Positions 1 to 6,531 of a DNA stretch of 13,558 nt are shown here, piece after piece; positions within the stretch are counted from its first letter, which is position 1; every line of letters begins with the position of its first letter. Under the pieces are notes generated by a model. It ran no database searches. It saw only the letters and a list, made by a program, of their open reading frames with translations, and was not told the DNA's origin. Made by a program: the position numbers and the translations under genes. Source of the stretch: an uncultured Lacibacter sp. (lineage in GTDB: Bacteria; Bacteroidota; Bacteroidia; Chitinophagales; Chitinophagaceae); contig NZ_CAMLGT010000083.1 of assembly GCF_946479605.1 (NCBI RefSeq), forward strand, positions 1 through 13,558. Direction: 5' to 3'.

Positions 1-204
1 ATACCAGTCAACATCAGCAACAGTACATTTCATTTTGTGTATGCAAATAAGATCGGGAGACAAACATTACTCAGCAGCAATAATGATAAAGTAACGTTCA
101 ACAACTGCATCTTCCGTTATTATGGAAAAACAGACCCGATGAAGTTTGTTGGCAGGGCAACGTTCAACAATTGCCAGTTCAGCGGGCAGTTGGTGAAAGA
201 ATAA
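1..204 (+). CDS. C-terminal end of a beta-helix-like protein (partial)
   Basis: Frame 1 is open from the first base to a TAA at 202-204, giving the last 67 residues of a protein whose start lies outside the window. The sequence shows two spaced copies of a short motif, VTFNNCIF and ATFNNCQF, and a related NISNSTFHF near the edge. Each alternates hydrophobic and Asn/Ser/Cys residues. This turn-and-strand pattern is typical of right-handed parallel beta-helix (pectate-lyase-like) repeats. The fold is inferred from the repeats; the enzymatic or adhesive role cannot be told from this fragment. No signal or sorting domain is visible in the part present. Confidence 0.6.
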   Translation: MPVNISNSTFHFVYANKIGRQTLLSSNNDKVTFNNCIFRYYGKTDPMKFVGRATFNNCQFSGQLVKE

Positions 205-282
205 CAGGCCGGTATTCTTTTTCAATGACCATGATCATTTGTTCTGCAACAAAATCGGCATTCCTTTATCAGAAATACAGAT

Positions 283-305
283 AAGCCAGCCAAAGATGCT
301 GGTTT
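283..305. terminator. Weak hairpin downstream of the beta-helix gene
   Basis: Arms 283-290 and 298-305 pair over 8 bp with one G-U and a 7-nt loop (AAGCCAGC / GCTGGTTT). Only three T residues follow, so it is a weak candidate terminator for the gene ending at 204. No other convincing terminator lies between 205 and 404. Confidence 0.2.
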
Positions 306-354
306 CGATCTCAGGCACAATTCTTGACCACTATCAGCATAACCATATTCTGAT

Positions 355-369
355 CTGTATTGCATACAG
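355..369. repeat. 15-bp palindrome CTGTATTGCATACAG upstream of the helical protein
   Basis: Six-base arms 355-360 and 364-369 are perfectly complementary around TGC. It lies 35 bp before the ATG at 405, where an operator or a 5' leader hairpin could sit. No clear -7 box is visible nearby, so the role is unknown. Confidence 0.3.
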
Positions 370-404
370 CAGCAGAACTGATTCTTCACATTAAAACGCA
401 TTTT

Positions 405-854
405 ATGAAACAACGGATCGTGTTTATTTTATCGTTCCTCTTCCTGGGAACGCTTGCCTTTGCACAGGAAACAGATATACGAAAAGAAAAGAAACGTATA
501 AAGCAGGAACAAAGGGAGGTAAAAAACCTGGATATTGACCGCAACCAGGGTCAACAAATAAAAAGCATCAATAACCGTTACCGTGATGAGCATAAAACCA
601 TCATGCAAAACGATGCACTAACACAGCAACAAAAACAGGAACAGATACAGGCTTTAAATAAGCGACGGGTGGAGGAAATAAAAAACCTTGTTGGCCAGGA
701 TAAAGCAAAAGACTTTGACCGCATACAGGAAAACGAAAAACAGAAATTGAAAGACAAGGCAAAAGAAAAACAAGCCAATGCCAACGACAAGCAAAAGGAG
801 AAAAAAGAAAAACCTGAAAAAGTAAAAAAAGAAAAGAAGAACGGTAAAGGTTAA
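405..854 (+). CDS. Secreted Lys/Gln-rich helical protein (Spy/CpxP-like in style)
   Basis: A 149-residue protein from the ATG at 405, chosen because it starts directly with a good Sec signal peptide (KQR, hydrophobic run to about residue 19, AFAQ cleavage at about 20-21). An in-frame upstream start at 360 would bury that signal. The mature part is almost entirely charged helix: a Gln/Arg/Asp-rich region (about 22-115) containing NRYRDEHKTI and a QQQKQEQIQALNKRRVEEI stretch, then a Lys/Glu/Asn low-complexity tail (about 116-149). The layout, including an LTQQQ element, recalls small periplasmic helical proteins of the Spy/CpxP type, which bind unfolded proteins. I infer this only from composition and motif style. 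It is monocistronic, with a hairpin terminator directly after the stop. Confidence 0.75.
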   Translation: MKQRIVFILSFLFLGTLAFAQETDIRKEKKRIKQEQREVKNLDIDRNQGQQIKSINNRYRDEHKTIMQNDALTQQQKQEQIQALNKRRVEEIKNLVGQDKAKDFDRIQENEKQKLKDKAKEKQANANDKQKEKKEKPEKVKKEKKNGKG

Positions 855-864
855 ACAAATAGTG

Positions 865-901
865 AACGTCCGGCAGAGTTAAAAAAGCTGCCGGACGTTT
901 T
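865..901. terminator. Bidirectional hairpin terminator between convergent genes
   Basis: A perfect 12-bp stem pairs 865-876 (AACGTCCGGCAG) with 888-899, with an 11-nt A-rich loop. A T-run follows on the plus strand. It begins 10 nt after the stop of the helical protein and lies just beyond the stop of the convergent NIPSNAP gene, so it probably serves both, more strongly the plus-strand gene. Confidence 0.8.
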
Positions 902-904
902 GCA

Positions 905-1699
905 TTAATAATCTGAATACTCTGTCGGCCGCAGGAACATGATATCAATATGCGATACATTGTTTTTGTACTCAGGTTTTGCAGAAAGTGTTTTCCACTG
1001 TGCATCTGCACCAAAACTTTTCCAATGTGCATCACGGTCGGCCATGCTTTCAAAACTGGTCATGTACATCAGGTTGGGCATTTTACTTCCTGCAATTACT
1101 TCAGCATAAAAAACAGCGTTAAAGTTTAACCGCTTGAATAAACCAATCTCATCACCTTCATTGAACATGTGTACTTTGTTTTGAAAAATCTTTTCTGTTG
1201 CACTTTCGTAACTGCGTAACTCATACACCCGCTCTTTCTTCGGCGCTTTTAATTGCGGCAGCTGCATAACAGGTGCCAATGAAAACGCCTGCAATAAAAC
1301 TGTTTCCATTCTTGTATACGGAGCTGCATTATACGGCGCATTGAGATAGCTTGCTCCTTTAGCTTGGTATTCTTTATCGTTCGCTAATTTTTTTGTTATG
1401 TCGGCAACAGTATTCAATGACTTTACCGGTATCAATACATACATTTTTTTTGCAGCAGCCGTATCGTTAGCCATGGCTTTGAACACGCCTACTGATCTTA
1501 TATTCATACGATGTAAGGCCGGCAACAAAGCTCTCTGAAGATAAGTATCGAGTGCCTGCTCCTGATCAACAGTTGTATAATGATAAAGTGTTAGCTGGTA
1601 AAATTCACGTACAGGTGCGGCTGTACCCCTTCCTGATATCAGCGTAATAACGAACGTAAGAACAGAAACGACCAATAACTTATTCATCCTTTTTTTCAT
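905..1699 (-). CDS. Secreted NIPSNAP family protein
   Basis: A 264-residue exported protein. Residues 1-28 form a Sec-type signal peptide (basic MKKRMNK, hydrophobic 8-22, possible cleavage near TAA|P). The C-terminal domain (about 157-262) carries the NIPSNAP signature: VYELRSYES opening strand, an amphipathic helix with KVHMFNEGDEIGLFKRLNF, then a strand with LMYMTSFESMADRDAHW and a final IDIMFLRPTE strand. The N-terminal half (about 32-140) looks like a second, diverged copy of the same ferredoxin-like dimeric alpha/beta barrel, opening with EFYQLTLYHY. NIPSNAP proteins of this two-domain secreted type are common in Bacteroidota, but their biochemical role is not established. Translation may start at Met1 or Met5. 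The gene is divergent from the DUF4242-AraC regulator with a 113-bp gap, so it is a candidate target. Confidence 0.85.
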   Translation of the reverse strand: MKKRMNKLLVVSVLTFVITLISGRGTAAPVREFYQLTLYHYTTVDQEQALDTYLQRALLPALHRMNIRSVGVFKAMANDTAAAKKMYVLIPVKSLNTVADITKKLANDKEYQAKGASYLNAPYNAAPYTRMETVLLQAFSLAPVMQLPQLKAPKKERVYELRSYESATEKIFQNKVHMFNEGDEIGLFKRLNFNAVFYAEVIAGSKMPNLMYMTSFESMADRDAHWKSFGADAQWKTLSAKPEYKNNVSHIDIMFLRPTEYSDY

Positions 1700-1763
1700 A
1701 TAACAATGCTTGAGCCCTGAAGTTAAACAAATCGTGCCATTGCACAGGATAAGACATTGTTTG

Positions 1764-1794
1764 TTTGAATTTCGTATGGTTTTTTATACTTTTC
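1764..1794 (+). promoter_or_regulatory. Bacteroidota-type promoter of the DUF4242-cyclase-AraC gene
   Basis: TTTG at 1764-1767 is followed after exactly 19 nt by TACTTTTC at 1787-1794, one mismatch from TAnnTTTG. Transcription would start near 1799, about 14 nt before the ATG at 1813. This supports that ATG over an in-frame TTG at 1765, which lies inside the -33 box. Confidence 0.55.
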
Positions 1795-1812
1795 TGTAAA
1801 ATTAAATTCGCT

Positions 1813-2913
1813 ATGCCTATTTACATGGATCTCCATATTGTTCCCGGCGTTACTGCAAAAGATGTAGCGGAAGCACACAAGCTGGATGTGTACCTGGAAA
1901 AAGATCATAGCTGTAAATGCATGACGTATTGGGTGGATGAATTGCGGGGACATGTATTTTGTTTGATTGATGCACCATCCAAAGAAAAAGTAACAGAACT
2001 GCATAACAAAGCCCATGGATTAACACCACACAAGATCATTGAGGTGCAGCCCAACCTGGTAGAATCTTTTCTCGGCCGCATCAGCGATCCGGAAGAAACG
2101 GAATTAACCGATACAGGATTAAAACTGATCAACGAACCTTCTTTCCGTATTATCCTTGCAACCAAAATAAACGATCCGGTGTTGCTGCAACATCAATTCG
2201 GTTTGGAAAAAACAACTGAACTCATCAGGCAGTTGAATACATTCATACGAAACGGGATTGCCGAGCACAATGGCGTTGAAGCAGAACATGCCGGCTCCGG
2301 TTTTGTAGTGTCGTTTACTTCGGCTGCAAAAGCCATTGCCTGCGCCTGCTCTCTTCAGCAAAAAATAAACAATACAGCGCTGCAGCATCTGGGCTTGCGC
2401 ATGAGCATTCATGCAGGTGAAGCCGTTTCAACAAATGAACAGCTATTTGGCGAAACAATTCAATTAGCCGAACGGCTTTGTTTTATTGGCAAACCTGCGC
2501 AGGTAAGTATTACATCAACTGTAAAAGAACTGGTAGCAAAAGATTATTTATCAAGCAGCGAAAACAACCTGTACACATTATCGGCCAACGATCAAAACCT
2601 GCTGAACCTGTTATTTACTGCTCTTGATAAAAACTATAACGACCAGGATTTTAATATGGATGAATATAGCAGCTCCGTTGCTATGAGCCAATCGCAGCTT
2701 TACCGGAAAACAGTGGCGTTGTGCGATCTGTCGCCTAATAACCTTTTAAAAGAATACCGTCTTGAAAAAGCACGGGAACTGCTGAAGAAAAAAAATCAAA
2801 ACATAACAGAGGTGGCTTTCAATTCCGGGTTTAACAGTCCTTCTTATTTTACAAAATGCTTTAAAAAGAAATACGGCATTCTTCCAATGGCTTACTCCGA
2901 CCTTGTTAATTAA
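1813..2913 (+). CDS. DUF4242 / cyclase-like / AraC three-domain transcription regulator
   Basis: A 366-residue cytoplasmic regulator with no signal peptide. Residues 1-90 are a DUF4242 (SCO4226-like) domain: a MPIYMDLHIVPG strand, then a VFCLIDAPSKEKVTELHNKAHG core and an IIEV strand. Residues 110-245 resemble a class III nucleotidyl cyclase homology domain, with GSGFVVSFTSAAKAI (161-175), LRMSIHAGE (195-203) and LFGETIQLAERLC (211-223). The two metal-binding Asp of active cyclases are replaced: Lys118 in the position of TDI, and Ser162 in the position of GDG. It is therefore probably not an active cyclase and may be a ligand or dimerisation module. Residues 262-366 are an AraC-type double helix-turn-helix, with MSQSQLYRKT and the signature AFNSGFNSPSYFTKCFKKKYG near the end. 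The start at 1813 fits the promoter and the DUF4242 boundary. The likely targets are the adjacent secreted DUF4242 gene and the divergent NIPSNAP gene (inference). Confidence 0.88.
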   Translation: MPIYMDLHIVPGVTAKDVAEAHKLDVYLEKDHSCKCMTYWVDELRGHVFCLIDAPSKEKVTELHNKAHGLTPHKIIEVQPNLVESFLGRISDPEETELTDTGLKLINEPSFRIILATKINDPVLLQHQFGLEKTTELIRQLNTFIRNGIAEHNGVEAEHAGSGFVVSFTSAAKAIACACSLQQKINNTALQHLGLRMSIHAGEAVSTNEQLFGETIQLAERLCFIGKPAQVSITSTVKELVAKDYLSSSENNLYTLSANDQNLLNLLFTALDKNYNDQDFNMDEYSSSVAMSQSQLYRKTVALCDLSPNNLLKEYRLEKARELLKKKNQNITEVAFNSGFNSPSYFTKCFKKKYGILPMAYSDLVN

Positions 2914-2963
2914 TGATTACTTACTGCTGACAGAATTTTGCTATTTATTGGATGAATTGTGAT

Positions 2964-2982
2964 AGGCAGACAGGTTTGCCTG
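2964..2982. repeat. Short inverted repeats upstream of the secreted DUF4242 gene
   Basis: AGGCA (2964-2968) pairs with TGCCT (2977-2981), and an overlapping CAGG-TTTG-CCTG lies at 2971-2982. The site is just upstream of the -7 box at 2987, where an activator of the AraC type would bind. It is short, so chance is possible. Confidence 0.25.
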
Positions 2983-2986
2983 AAAT

Positions 2987-2994
2987 TATCTTTG
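2987..2994 (+). promoter_or_regulatory. -7 box (TATCTTTG) of the secreted DUF4242 gene
   Basis: TATCTTTG matches TAnnTTTG exactly and lies 30 bp before the ATG at 3025. No TTTG is found 19 nt upstream, so the promoter may need an activator. The neighbouring AraC-type regulator is the obvious candidate. Confidence 0.5.
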
Positions 2995-3024
2995 TTTCAT
3001 TCTAAACCAATTAAACTGTTTGTT

Positions 3025-3408
3025 ATGAAATCAATCACGCAACACCGCTATCTGTTTATTGCCTTGTTATTATTTGCCGCATTTACTTCTACGGCTCAAA
3101 CAGCAAACAACAACACGAAAAAAGAACCTGTAATGAAAACCTATTTGATTGAACGTGATATTCCCGGTGCCGGCCAACTTACTGCCCCCGATCTGAAAAG
3201 CATTTCACAAAAATCCTGCAGTGTGTTAACGGAAATGGGACCCAAAATCAAATGGCTGCACAGTTATGTAACAGGCAACAAAATCTATTGTGTGTACCAG
3301 GCCGAAAGCGAAGCACTGCTGCGTGAGCATGGGAAGAAAGGCGGCTTCCCGGTTACAAACATTACTGAAATTGCAACAACAATCAGTCCTGCTACTGCAA
3401 AAGAATAA
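3025..3408 (+). CDS. Secreted DUF4242 domain protein
   Basis: A 127-residue protein beginning at ATG 3025, chosen because it places the basic and hydrophobic signal peptide (residues 1-25, ending STAQ) at the N terminus and lies just after a -7 box. The mature part is a single DUF4242 domain (about 37-120). It has the family opening strand MKTYLIERDIPGAG, then a helix with SISQKSCSVLTEMG, then WLHSYVTGNKIYCVYQAES, the REHGKKGGFPV turn and an ITEIATTI final strand. The family takes in the nickel-binding Streptomyces protein SCO4226, but metal binding by this exported version is not shown. It lies 111 bp after the DUF4242-AraC regulator on the same strand, with no terminator between. A shared ligand is an attractive but untested idea. 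Confidence 0.88.
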   Translation: MKSITQHRYLFIALLLFAAFTSTAQTANNNTKKEPVMKTYLIERDIPGAGQLTAPDLKSISQKSCSVLTEMGPKIKWLHSYVTGNKIYCVYQAESEALLREHGKKGGFPVTNITEIATTISPATAKE

Positions 3409-3534
3409 GATCACTGCACAGCTTCCCGAATTGCTTGCTGTTGTATGATCATAAACTACAGCAACAATATTTCAGTAATCGGCCTGTCCGGTTTTTTCCA
3501 GCCACATTTAATTTCCATACTGCTGCTGTTTTGT

Positions 3535-3575
3535 TTTACACAAGCAGATTTGTATTGCCTTTTTGCTTGTGTAAA
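3535..3575. repeat. 12-bp perfect inverted repeat upstream of the lipoprotein gene
   Basis: TTTACACAAGCA (3535-3546) is exactly complementary to 3564-3575, with a 17-nt T-rich spacer. A G-U and an A-U pair extend the stem in RNA. It lies about 100 bp before the lipoprotein start at 3674, inside a 265-bp intergenic region (3409-3673). It could be a terminator without a clean U-tail, a leader hairpin or an operator. A shorter CCTGG/CCAGG pair at 3618-3632 also lies in this region. Confidence 0.5.
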
Positions 3576-3662
3576 CCAAAGCATGGCGGAGCTATGTTAT
3601 GAAAAACCAACATTCATCCTGGTCATTCCAGGCATCAATCACTTTTTTATAACCAAAACAAA

Positions 3663-3667
3663 AGGAG
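3663..3667 (+). promoter_or_regulatory. Shine-Dalgarno AGGAG before the lipoprotein
   Basis: AGGAG lies 6 nt before ATG 3674. Shine-Dalgarno motifs are unusual in Bacteroidota and I see no comparable one elsewhere in this window. It fixes the start of the lipoprotein gene. Confidence 0.6.
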
Positions 3668-3673
3668 TATTAC

Positions 3674-4285
3674 ATGAAACAGATCTTTCACCCCGTAATC
3701 AAACAACAAGTAGCCGTTGCTCATCCGTTACAGTTTCTAACATTGGTACTGTTACTGTTTTTTGCAGGAAGCTGCACAAAAGAAGCAAGTACTACGTCCA
3801 CTTCATTGCAGGATAATATGCTGATGAATAAACCCGGCATGCTTATTCCCGGCGAAATGCTCACCAATTACAGCGGGCTGTCTGCAACAACATTATGGGA
3901 ACTGCAACAGGCACGTGCAGCCACTGCCCGTTACCGTGATATTAAAAATGCAGTAAAGGATGGATATGCAGACATTGATGTTGTAAGGGAAAATATGGGC
4001 TATCATTTTTTGAAAATGGATAACCTTGATGCAACATTCGATTTCAGGAAACCGGAAATTCTGGTGTATAATAAAATGGAAAACGGAAGTATGCAACTGG
4101 TAGCCGTGGAGTATGCAGTGCCTATTCCTCTTTCTCCCAACAATGCACCTGCAGGTTTTACCGGAAGCAATGATGTATGGAAATATGATACTGATTTTAA
4201 CCTGTGGCTATTGCATGCATGGGTATGGTATCACAATCCCGATGGCGTATTTAACCCAACAAATCCATTGATTCATGTTCATTAG
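3674..4285 (+). CDS. Unnamed lipoprotein with C-terminal His/Trp/Pro motif
   Basis: A 203-residue protein with a long N-region, a hydrophobic helix (about 20-31) and the lipobox FAGSC with Cys34, so a lipoprotein is expected. The mature domain (about 70-203) contains ARAATARYRDI, DGYADIDVVRENMGYHFLK, FRKPEILVYNK, LVAVEYAVPIPL and a final LLHAWVWYHNPDGVFNPTNP. I recognise this arrangement as a recurring bacterial hypothetical family but cannot attach a name or function. His111, His181, His187 and the final HVH could form a metal site, which is inference. The start is set by AGGAG six bases upstream. A strong bidirectional terminator follows the stop. An overlapping alternative frame (3445-3816) is not believed. 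Confidence 0.8.
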   Translation: MKQIFHPVIKQQVAVAHPLQFLTLVLLLFFAGSCTKEASTTSTSLQDNMLMNKPGMLIPGEMLTNYSGLSATTLWELQQARAATARYRDIKNAVKDGYADIDVVRENMGYHFLKMDNLDATFDFRKPEILVYNKMENGSMQLVAVEYAVPIPLSPNNAPAGFTGSNDVWKYDTDFNLWLLHAWVWYHNPDGVFNPTNPLIHVH

Positions 4286-4292
4286 ATTGGTT

Positions 4293-4329
4293 AAGAAAAA
4301 AGGTTCGTTTAACACGAACCTTTTTTCTT
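4293..4329. terminator. Strong bidirectional terminator
   Basis: A perfect 16-bp stem (4293-4308 with 4314-4329) and a 5-nt loop TTAAC. The outer part is A6 on the left and T6 on the right, so each strand has a GC-containing core ACGAACC followed by a U-run. It serves the convergent lipoprotein gene and the SDR gene. Confidence 0.92.
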
Positions 4330-4361
4330 TGTAATCTTTTTACAATTCACGGTCTGCAAGA

Positions 4362-5072
4362 TTATTTCGATGGCGGCATGCTTGGTCTCACTTCAATTTT
4401 ACTGGGCAATGTGCGTGGGTTCAGTTGCAATACATCTACCACGAGTTCACCAATATCTTCGGGTTGTATTTTCCATGCATCAGCATCGTTTGGTGTATGG
4501 TTATTAAAATAAGTGGCAACAGAACCCGGCATAATAGTCGTTACTTTAATGCCGTACTTCCGCAGATCCAGCATTACTGCCTGTGTAAAACCAACCAATC
4601 CAAACTTGCTTGCATTGTAAGCTGAACCGTTTTCGAAAAAGTTTGTGCCTGCAAGGCTTGCAATGGTAATGATGTAACCCTGTGTTTGTTTCAATGGATC
4701 AATACCTGCTTTTACAGTATTAAACACACCGGTAAGGTTTGTATCAATGGTTTCTTTCCACTGCTGTGCTGTTAACTGCTCAATGGATGCAAAATGACCA
4801 AGTCCTGCATTTGCCACCACTACATCTAACTGACCGAATTGCGCAACTGTTGCTGCAATTGCTTTCTGTTCCGACTCCATCGAACTCACATCGGACTCCA
4901 ATGCCAGAATATTTTTTCTGTCGGCCTTTAATGAGTCTGCTGCTTTTTCTGCCGATTGCAGTGAGCGACCGGTAATGGCCACGTTCATTCCTTTATCGAG
5001 CAAAGCCTGTGCTATACCAAAGCCAATACCTTTTGTACCGCCGGTTATATAAGCTACTTTTCCTTTCAACAT
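4362..5072 (-). CDS. Short-chain dehydrogenase/reductase (classical SDR)
   Basis: A 236-residue classical SDR with a Rossmann fold. The start is ATG at 5072 (MLKGKVAYITGG); a longer in-frame reading from 5150 adds 26 residues with no counterpart in the family. The cofactor motif TGGTKGIG is at residues 10-17, and Arg36 after the second strand favours NADP(H). Asp61-Val, NAG (88-90) and Asn112 are present. The catalytic residues are Ser139, Tyr152 and Lys156 in the YxxxK arrangement, followed by MPGSVAT. It should be a soluble, NAD(P)H-dependent oxidoreductase; the substrate (sugar, ketone or fatty-acyl derivative) cannot be told from sequence. It is divergent from the PQQ aldose dehydrogenase gene, which only hints at carbohydrate or aldehyde metabolism. 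Confidence 0.92.
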   Translation of the reverse strand: MLKGKVAYITGGTKGIGFGIAQALLDKGMNVAITGRSLQSAEKAADSLKADRKNILALESDVSSMESEQKAIAATVAQFGQLDVVVANAGLGHFASIEQLTAQQWKETIDTNLTGVFNTVKAGIDPLKQTQGYIITIASLAGTNFFENGSAYNASKFGLVGFTQAVMLDLRKYGIKVTTIMPGSVATYFNNHTPNDADAWKIQPEDIGELVVDVLQLNPRTLPSKIEVRPSMPPSK

Positions 5073-5202
5073 ATTCTTTCGTTTATTGTTAATGTACGGG
5101 GGTAAAATTACAGAATAAAAACGGCAGACTGTTTGCTGCTGAACCTGCAAAAACAGATCAACTGAGTTTCGTTACTTTTACTGATAAAATAAATTTACAA
5201 TT

Positions 5203-6444
5203 ATGAATCCCAGATTGTTATTCTATACTTCTGCATTACTGCTGAGTGCCTCAACCGGAAGCTGTACAGATAAAGGAAAAAGCAATACAGCTCATCAACC
5301 GGGCGATACAACAAATCTTCCTCCTGTTGAAACAAAAGCCGCTAACACCAATTATAAACCGGCCTTTCCCGGTCAAACAAGAATCAATGCTGTTAAAACA
5401 ACCACGGCTTATAAAGCAGAAAAAATTGCAAGCGGCATTGGCCGGCCATGGGCTGTTGCAGCAATGCCCGATGGCCGTTTGCTGGTTACAGACAAAAGCG
5501 GTTTTATGCAGTTGTTTGATGCCAATGGCGGATTGATCAAAAAGATCACCGGTTTACCGGCAGTTGATAACGCCGGCCAGGGAGGTTTGCTTGATGTGGC
5601 GCTTGATCCTTCTTTCAGCAGCAACGGTATGATCTATTGGTCTTTCTCCGAAAAATATGATGTGGGGAATCTCATGTCAGTTGCAAAGGGTAAACTGAAT
5701 GAAGCAACAGGCACAGTAGAAAACATCACCGTCATCTTCCGTGCAACACCTGCTTTGGCAGGAAGCAAACTGCACTACGGTTCACGAATTGTTTTTGATA
5801 AAGACGGGCACATGTTTGTGAGTACCGGCGAACGTTCAAACATGGAAGGGCGTGTACAGGCACAGGATCTGAAATCAGGTCTTGGAAAAATTTTCAAGAT
5901 CACAACCGATGGTAAACCTGCACCGGGTAATCCTTTCCTCAATAATCCGAATGCTATGCCCGAGATTTATTCTTATGGCAACCGTAATGTGCAAAGCTTA
6001 GACATCCATCCTGTAACCGGAGAGTTGTGGGAATGCGAGTTTGGCCCACGTGGCGGTGATGAGTTAAATATCATTAAAGCAGGTAAAAACTATGGATGGC
6101 CAACCATTACGTATGGCATTGAATATGGCGGACCAAAAGTGGGCGATGGCATACAACAGAAAGACGGTATGGAACAACCCGTTTACTATTGGGACCCTAC
6201 CCTTTCACCAAGTGGGATGGCTTTCTATAAAAGCAAAGCAATTCCTGAATGGGAAAACAATCTTTTTATTGGAGGCTTAAGCGGATCGCATATTGCAAGG
6301 ATCGTTATTAAAGACAACAAAGTGGTGGGTGAAGAACGGCTGCTTGCTGATAAAGGCGAACGTTTCCGTGATGTACTTTACTACAACAATATGTTGTATG
6401 CGGTAACAGATGGCGGAAGTATTTACAGGATCAGCAAACAATAA
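5203..6444 (+). CDS. PQQ-dependent aldose sugar dehydrogenase, lipoprotein
   Basis: A 413-residue exported enzyme of the soluble glucose dehydrogenase/YliI (Asd) family, a six-bladed beta-propeller that oxidises aldoses with pyrroloquinoline quinone in the periplasm. Visible family motifs are IGRPWAVAAMPDGRLLVT (79-96), NAGQGGLLDVALDPSF (123-138), KLHYGSRIVF (189-198), YGNRNVQSL (258-266) and EFGPRGGDELNI with KNYGWP (279-300). By alignment from memory with Acinetobacter sGDH and E. coli Asd, His191 would be the catalytic base. The N terminus has a hydrophobic signal and STGSC with Cys21, an atypical but plausible Bacteroidota lipobox. A linker (about 22-60) precedes the propeller. TACTTTTA at 5173-5180 is a possible -7 box. 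No PQQ biosynthesis genes are in the window, so the cofactor may be imported. Confidence 0.92.
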   Translation: MNPRLLFYTSALLLSASTGSCTDKGKSNTAHQPGDTTNLPPVETKAANTNYKPAFPGQTRINAVKTTTAYKAEKIASGIGRPWAVAAMPDGRLLVTDKSGFMQLFDANGGLIKKITGLPAVDNAGQGGLLDVALDPSFSSNGMIYWSFSEKYDVGNLMSVAKGKLNEATGTVENITVIFRATPALAGSKLHYGSRIVFDKDGHMFVSTGERSNMEGRVQAQDLKSGLGKIFKITTDGKPAPGNPFLNNPNAMPEIYSYGNRNVQSLDIHPVTGELWECEFGPRGGDELNIIKAGKNYGWPTITYGIEYGGPKVGDGIQQKDGMEQPVYYWDPTLSPSGMAFYKSKAIPEWENNLFIGGLSGSHIARIVIKDNKVVGEERLLADKGERFRDVLYYNNMLYAVTDGGSIYRISKQ

Positions 6445-6460
6445 CCATCTGCATAAATTT

Positions 6461-6500
6461 ATACAACGATGCCCGGCAAGTATGCCGGGCATCGTTGTAT
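6461..6500. terminator. Perfect 18-bp stem-loop between convergent genes
   Basis: Arms 6461-6478 and 6483-6500 are perfectly complementary over 18 bp around an AGTA loop, with a CGATGCCCGGCA core. It begins 16 nt after the stop of the PQQ enzyme and lies 31 nt from the stop of the convergent Crp/Fnr gene. There is no T-tract on either side, so it may act as a Rho-assisted terminator or an mRNA 3'-end stabiliser for both transcripts. Confidence 0.75.
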
Positions 6501-6531
6501 ACTGCCATAATGTATTTGTATTAGCACCGGT

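Noticed and set aside
222..413. 63-codon minus-strand frame in the gap before the helical protein
   Set aside because: Cys-rich translation with no homology I recognise and no promoter; it overlaps the signal-peptide start of the plus-strand gene.
601..1053. 150-codon minus-strand frame over the helical protein and the NIPSNAP 3' end
   Set aside because: It crosses the terminator at 865-901 and lies antisense to two supported genes; the translation is low in family-like features.
1765..1812. N-terminal extension of the DUF4242-AraC protein from a TTG
   Set aside because: The TTG overlaps the -33 box, and the extra residues are not part of the DUF4242 domain, which starts at the ATG at 1813.
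3445..3816. 123-codon plus-strand reading frame overlapping the lipoprotein start
   Set aside because: It runs across a strong inverted repeat and 143 bp into the lipoprotein in another frame, and its translation has no recognisable domain. The lipoprotein has a Shine-Dalgarno, a signal peptide and a family-like sequence.
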